From Erodium maritimum (taxonomy: Eukaryota > Streptophyta > Magnoliopsida > Geraniales > Geraniaceae), in contig OY997589.1 of the NCBI GenBank assembly GCA_963921825.1, forward strand, positions 5,518,001 to 5,582,000: a stretch of DNA of 64,000 nt, in the 5' to 3' direction. Every line of letters begins with the position of its first letter. Positions within the stretch are counted from its first letter, which is position 1. Both the position numbers and the translations under genes were made by a program. The notes beneath the pieces were generated by a model, which did not search any database, was not told where the DNA came from, and saw only the letters and a list, made by a program, of their open reading frames with translations. Shown here piece by piece: positions 59,459 through 64,000 of this stretch.

Positions 59459-59612
59459 AGCGTATGATATCCATGGCCCGAGGTAGAGCATTCAATGGGC
59501 TACGGTGGCGCCCATTTCGCCTTACCAATCCCGGGGAAACTCCGAATACAGGCCTAGATTGTACGCTAAGGTCCGTAAGCAATCACTTAGTGGAAAAGGA
59601 AGTCCATATTAT
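59459..59612 (+). rRNA. rrn26: Mitochondrial 26S rRNA fragment in the nuclear genome (NUMT)
   Basis: The segment contains GAGGTAGAGCATTCAATGGG, CTTACCAATCCCGGGGAAAC, TCCGAATACAGGCCTAGATT and TCACTTAGTGGAAAAGGAAG. These line up in order with the large-subunit rRNA region that in E. coli reads GTAGAGCACTG...CTTACCAACCCG...GCGAATACC...GCTAAGGTCCCAAAG...TTAAGTGG. The wording is that of plant mitochondrial 26S rRNA, not plastid 23S. A stretch between CTAGATTGTAC and GCTAAGGTCC is missing, so it is a partial, non-functional copy. Confidence 0.8.
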
Positions 59613-59639
59613 TGTCACGAGTTGAGAGTTTTAAGCTAC

Positions 59640-60540
59640 ATCAAACTGTAAGACGTGTAGATGGAAGATCTACATAAACCTCAAGAATGATAAAAGGGAC
59701 GTAAATAAGTGATATATGGAAGAATTAGAAAGACTACAAAGCTTTATTAGTCTAAAAAAACGATGCCTTACAAGGATATATACGAGATTTAATACCCTGA
59801 CTTCATTCATAATATCCCTAATAATCGAATGCCTATACATTAAGTTCTAAGACCTTCCATAAACAAAACGACCGAACAAAGAATGAAGCATTCCTCTTCT
59901 TTATATTGAGGAAATCCCGACAAAGGGAGGCGAGATCACAGGCTCTGGAAGGTCCGGGTCTTAAAAACACGTTCTAATGAACTGAGGTGAATACTGGGTA
60001 TAGTTACTTCTTGCAAAGTAATCGATTTAGAGGCACTAGTCAATGTTTCTGATGTACACTGCCTGTCCAAAAATAAACCAGCAACATTATCAGAGCAATT
60101 TTGGCCTTTTGCAGTACACTGATAGTCACTATCTGCACAATCTTAGTATCAATTTTAATTCTAAGTTACAATTTCGTGCTAATTTAATCTCAACATTAGA
60201 CCTACCAAGACCAGTACCATAATGTCTATTGGGGGTATCTTGGTCAATTTACCATCACAACTACAGGTATACACGTACAGACTTTTCAGAAATCCCCAAA
60301 TAGCCCTTCTCCTCGTACGCATGTCAGCTTCTTCTTCTGTAGCCCAATTTGTCTGTATCGGTGACAAAAACGCCCGCCCCGTACCTGACACGCGCCCGAA
60401 GCAGCAGGTGGCTCCTGAGCCCCGAACCGCCTCAGCTGGCGCAAACATACAAAACAGACCACCACCACCACCCGTACGGACCCGATCGTCCTCGACTTTT
60501 GCGTCCTCTCTCCTCCCTCCACGTGTCCCTTCCCTCTCAC
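59640..60540. other. Spacer and upstream region of the bHLH gene
   Basis: AT-rich to about 60280, then C/T- and CG-rich near the promoter. Frames seen here on both strands look incidental. Confidence 0.4.
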
Positions 60541-60560
60541 CTCACTCTCTGTTCCTTCGT

Positions 60561-60570
60561 CTATATATGA
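60561..60570 (+). promoter_or_regulatory. TATA box of the bHLH gene
   Basis: CTATATATGA about 50-60 bp upstream of the ATG at 60620, implying a very short leader of ~25-30 nt. Confidence 0.6.
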
Positions 60571-60619
60571 TGAATACGCCGTTTCTTCACTGCGTGTTCC
60601 TCTGTGTACCGTACCGGAA

Positions 60620-61408
60620 ATGGAGAGAGGTTTCAGGTTCGGTTCCGGAGAGATTTCCGATGACGATTTGTGTTCCGGCGTCACTCTCCGGTCGCTTTTG
60701 GGATCGCCGATGGACCTGTCCGGGACTTCCCTGACGCCGTTTCCGGCTACTCTCGGCGGCCACTCCTCTGCTCCGACCTCTCTCGGTCCTTCATCAGCGG
60801 CGGTTTTCGAGTCCTATTTCAACTCCAAGGTCTCCGACGAACCGTCCTCTCCGTGGATTTTCAACCGCATGCCGGATCTCCGCTCGCTCGAGCCCCCTTT
60901 CACCGAGCGCGGCCGGTTCGACTCGGTGGCTGAGTCTGAAACCCTCGAGTCCGTGGTTCGGCCATCCGTCAACAAATTCCTTCAGCTCAACGGTCCCGCT
61001 TCCTCCGCCGAGGCGACGAGACAGCAATCGCAGAGCTCGCAGGCTCGGAAGCGGCGGCAGAGGATCAGCGAGAGGCTGCGATTGCTCGGGAAGCTGATGC
61101 CGTGGAACAAGAAGATGGACATGTCGACGTTGCTGGAGGAGGTGTCCAAGTACATTACCTTCCTCCAGGCGCAGATCCTCGCTCTCCAGTCGATGCCGAC
61201 GGAGACGAGCTTCTTCGTCGATCCTCCGAGCATCTGCTGCGACGCTCGCTCCGGCCTGTTCCGCCGCCCGCTCGGGATCCTTGGAAAGCTGAGCAGGCAG
61301 CAGCTGCTGCAAATTCTGGTCGATTCGCCGGAGGCGCAGTCGATTCTGTTCGCCCACGGCTGGTGCGTGTTATCGGCTGAGCAACTTCTTCTGACGAACT
61401 ACAACTGA
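60620..61408 (+). CDS. bHLH117: Atypical bHLH transcription factor, bHLH117-like
   Basis: A 262-residue single-exon protein. The N-terminal half is Ser/Pro-rich and disordered-looking, with a few hydrophobic patches (VTLRSLLGSP, AVFESYFNSK). The bHLH lies at about 142-190: ARKRRQRISERLRLLGKLMP, then WNKKMDMSTLLEEVSKYITF and LQAQILALQSMP, which fits helix 1, loop and helix 2 well. In the basic region the His5 and Glu9 positions that read the E-box are Gln and Ala (my alignment by eye), so canonical E-box binding is unlikely; it may bind other DNA or act as a dimer partner. The C-terminal block (RQQLLQILVDSPEAQSILFA) is conserved-looking. This arrangement fits Arabidopsis bHLH117 and related atypical bHLHs. 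Locus clearly GC-rich. Confidence 0.9.
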   Translation: MERGFRFGSGEISDDDLCSGVTLRSLLGSPMDLSGTSLTPFPATLGGHSSAPTSLGPSSAAVFESYFNSKVSDEPSSPWIFNRMPDLRSLEPPFTERGRFDSVAESETLESVVRPSVNKFLQLNGPASSAEATRQQSQSSQARKRRQRISERLRLLGKLMPWNKKMDMSTLLEEVSKYITFLQAQILALQSMPTETSFFVDPPSICCDARSGLFRRPLGILGKLSRQQLLQILVDSPEAQSILFAHGWCVLSAEQLLLTNYN

Positions 61409-62290
61409 TCTGACAGCGACGGCGCGTGAGATTTGCTTTTTCTATCGCAAATCGCGTCTCGTTTGGTACTAATTTTGACAGCACATAAATCTTTTTGTTT
61501 CGAATTTTAGTTTTACTGTTTTGGTTTCGGAAGCAGAAAGAGAATCGATTAAGCTGTGTAGAAAATTGGATGAATATTGAATAGAATCTTCGCTTTTAAT
61601 TCCTGTCATCATAATGTTTATTGGATCGGTAGCATTCTCTGATTCTCATCATCGTTGTTCTGTAGTTTATGATGTGCTTAGATGAATCAATGTGGAAGAT
61701 CAGCGTGACAAGTCACGTGAGACGAGGTTCGGATTGAGACATGTTTGGAATCTGAAAACATAGACAATTATGGTGATACCTCATTATTACACATCCATGA
61801 CAATGATGCTGAGATTTGATTTTGTCTTCTTCGTAGCTCTTCCTAGCCTACAATTTAACCCTTTTTCTGCAAATTCACGTGTGGTGTGTGTGATCAACAG
61901 ACCTGTAACACAAACATGGACAATGCATTCTCATTGTATCTACAACCTAGTGTTAATTTGATTTGTTTCAATACAATTATTAATTTAAGTTGGGGTTTTG
62001 ATGCCATCTGAATCAGACAAACTTGATTTGCTCATACTTAACTTGGCATGTAGAGTGTAATTAAGATAAAATTGGAGCACTTGAAGTATGCAAGGTGAAA
62101 GGGGGAGATGGATGGTTTTTCCTTTTCTTATAGTCGCCTCAATCAAAATCAATCAGTCTGACTAATTACGATCTAATTGCATGGAAGAACTATTTTAGTT
62201 AATCCAATTTTATAAGTTTCGTTCTTTTTAAGGAACTTGAATTATTAGTGTAAACTAGAGTATTCAATTAATACTGAATATATTGGAAAT
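61409..62290. other. bHLH 3' flank and spacer
   Basis: The first 150-200 bp should be 3' UTR. Nothing else recognised. Confidence 0.4.
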
Positions 62291-62295
62291 GGATC

Positions 62296-62372
62296 ACTAC
62301 GAGCATGTAACGACGTCGTTTGGTCAATTGTTCACTAAGAGCATGTAACGACGTTGTTTGGTCAATTGTTCT
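62296..62372. repeat. Short tandem duplication upstream of the PPR relic
   Basis: Two copies of TGTAACGACGTCGTTTGGTC then AATTGTTC, about 40 bp apart, differing at one position. Confidence 0.75.
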
Positions 62373-62445
62373 GAATCAATCCACGATTCTCGGCTCTTCT
62401 TCATCCTCTGTTAATCAGAAATGGTCTTTTGCTCGATCAATTCAA

Positions 62446-62640
62446 ATGCAGACGAACATGAGACCTCACTCTGTCTCTAAGCTCTGCCTAAAGAACCCAA
62501 TCGTCGCTCTGCTACAAATCTCCAAAAACACCTCACAGATCCTCCAAATCCACGCCCAGCTCATCACCACCAATCTCATCGCCAACACCTTCAACATCAG
62601 TCGATTACTCGCATCCAGGGTCGTCTCAAGCTTTAACCGA
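62446..62640 (+). pseudogene. 5' fragment of a PPR (PLS/E-type) protein gene
   Basis: From the ATG at 62446 the frame reads MQTNMRPHSVSKLCLKNPIV, ALLQISKNTSQILQIHAQLI and TTNLIANTFNISRLLASRV. The QIHAQLI..NL..N.F..S.LL pattern is the N-terminal region of plant PCMP-type pentatricopeptide-repeat proteins (organelle RNA editing or processing). After about 62640 homology stops (LKALDPTSLIKLNN is not PPR-like) and the frame ends at 62716. No further PPR repeats occur in the remaining 1.3 kb. Read as a truncated relic. Confidence 0.7.
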
Positions 62641-62719
62641 GTTAAGCAACCGCTTAAGGCTTTAGATCCAACAAGCCTCATAAAATTAAATAATCAGTTG
62701 TTTAAACTTTATCACTAGT

Positions 62720-64000
62720 TGTGCCAATTTTGATCTCGATTCAAATTCGTTTTTTAGAAGAAGAAAAAAAACAATTCTCATCCAAAAGGAAGATAATTTT
62801 TCTTGATTTTTGAACGTTCTAACAATTCTATAGATCTTTATTTAGCAATGAAAACTATCATTAATGAAACAAAACATGCAAGTTCAATTTATTAGTGATT
62901 AATGAACTAAAAATAGAGATGAAACACACTATAATCTTTGTTTGAGGAATAACAAGCAATGTATCAACTTCACCACGGAAATGCATAAACTAAAATAATA
63001 TGATAAAGTACATTGTCAAGAGAAACTCTTCCAAAATTATTGCAATAAAAAAAGATGTTATGAAAGTTTCATTTCATGATTAATCAAGATAATAAGTAGA
63101 GTTGATCATATATACATATCACATGAAGTTGTATTGTCCAGACTCTAAGAAAATGAGTCATTCATTAGAGATGGAGATAGAGATGCTTCCTAATCGTTGA
63201 CATGGAGATGCTTAACGGAGAGTAAAGACCAGAGGCCATGAACATGAATGGTGATTTATTTCTGGCTCCTTAGTCCAAAATCAAATGGATCACTAAACAT
63301 GAGTTTGTTTATAAGCGTTTTTAATCTTTATAAAACAACAACAATTAAATGAAGTTGGACACATATACTAAGGTAACCAGGAGAATGTGTTGGCCTGTCC
63401 TATTTTGTATTTGCCGGTTAAACGGTGGGTTTCAATACCGAATAGTTCTTAGAAATTCTCACCAACCTATTGCATTGCATCGTTATTCTAAGTTCTGACG
63501 GGTTTCTTATTTTTGGTTATATTTGATTGATCATTGTTAAAACTCATATTTAGTATTTTAAAGTTATTTTAATTGTAGAAATTTCTAGAAGATAATGACA
63601 ATAACTAGTCATACACGACGTCACATATATTATAGATAATGTAGTGTAATTTTCTAGAATTATCTTGAACTTATCACATCCGAACATGACATGAATATAT
63701 CTTATTTGAGGATAAACGTGAATCCTTAAATATTCGGATTTTATATATAATTCTAGACGGTAAATTTTATCCATTGAGAGTGTCTTGTTAAAAACTAATA
63801 TACATCATACATTTTAGATTTTCTAGTTTTATAAATAGACGTTGAAGCTCACTTGCTCAATATCATCTAGTATAATCTTTTTATATGAATTTTTTTACTT
63901 ATTTTCCTATTATATTATTTCATAAGAAAAAAAGTTATCAATCAAATTCTCGTTTTAGGCCCCAAAAATCATTGGGCCGACCCTGCTCGCATCCATAACA
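62720..64000. other. AT-rich end of window, nothing recognised
   Basis: Short frames only (for example 63550-63774 minus) without domains. Confidence 0.4.

Noticed and set aside
59459-59612. Plastid 23S origin for the rRNA fragment
   Set aside because: Plastid 23S differs in this region, while the GGGGAAACTCCGAATACAGG wording fits plant mitochondrial 26S.
60794-61357. 187-codon minus frame antisense to the bHLH gene
   Set aside because: Shadow of the bHLH coding frame, without domain or start context.
1-64000. Known conserved plant microRNA precursors
   Set aside because: Scanning by eye for mature sequences of common families (156, 159, 160, 164, 166, 171, 172, 319, 390, 396) found none. 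Novel precursors cannot be excluded without folding and small-RNA data.

Overview
This window reads as nuclear DNA of a flowering plant, most likely a eudicot. The evidence is short GT-AG introns, plant-specific families (XTH, GRAS, NPH3/BTB, PPR, an atypical bHLH), AT-rich spacers, and a dense layer of plant-type transposon debris (MITEs, TRIMs, LINE fragments, LTRs, a Helitron end). The species cannot be named from the sequence alone. There is no operon-like organisation; each gene has its own promoter region.

Host genes that look intact, in order: a small signal-peptide/membrane protein (3.0-3.4 kb, minus); elongation factor 1-alpha (10.4-12.0 kb, plus, three coding exons plus a 5' UTR intron); a xyloglucan endotransglucosylase/hydrolase of XTH9 type (16.8-18.3 kb, minus, four exons); an NPH3/BTB protein (34.1-36.5 kb, minus, three exons); tRNA-Gln(UUG) (44.9 kb, minus); a single-exon GRAS regulator of SCL32 type (50.8-52.1 kb, minus); and a single-exon atypical bHLH of bHLH117 type (60.6-61.4 kb, plus). 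Broken host sequences are an unrecognised multi-exon relic (8.6-9.7 kb), a 34-codon eEF1A fragment just upstream of the intact eEF1A (9.8 kb), a Myb/SANT-like ORF remnant (1.5-2.3 kb), the first ~60 codons of a PPR gene (62.4 kb), and a mitochondrial large-subunit rRNA fragment (59.5 kb).

The rest is mobile-element landscape. An edge-truncated LTR lies at 1-1258; a complete solo LTR (40683-43272, 5-bp target duplication) sits inside a LINE relic; a third related LTR ends at 47392. Several LINE-derived elements keep a 5' region and/or ORF1 and an A-tailed 3' end but no reverse transcriptase. The clearest is a 981-bp element (27166-28146) with a 17-bp target duplication. Inverted-repeat MITEs include one of 1132 bp with long arms and a 9-bp duplication (13216-14347), and a two-copy family (24.35 and 29.75 kb). 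A TRIM with 5-bp duplication lies at 8154-8446.

The most interesting observation is in the eEF1A gene. Both coding introns contain sequence matching the ~70-bp LTR of the TRIM that lies 2.3 kb upstream. The second coding intron (84 bp), at a position I do not know from standard plant eEF1A genes, is nearly all TRIM-LTR-like (reverse orientation) and is bracketed by a duplicated CAGGT. That is the arrangement expected if a small LTR insertion created a spliceable intron from its own target duplication.
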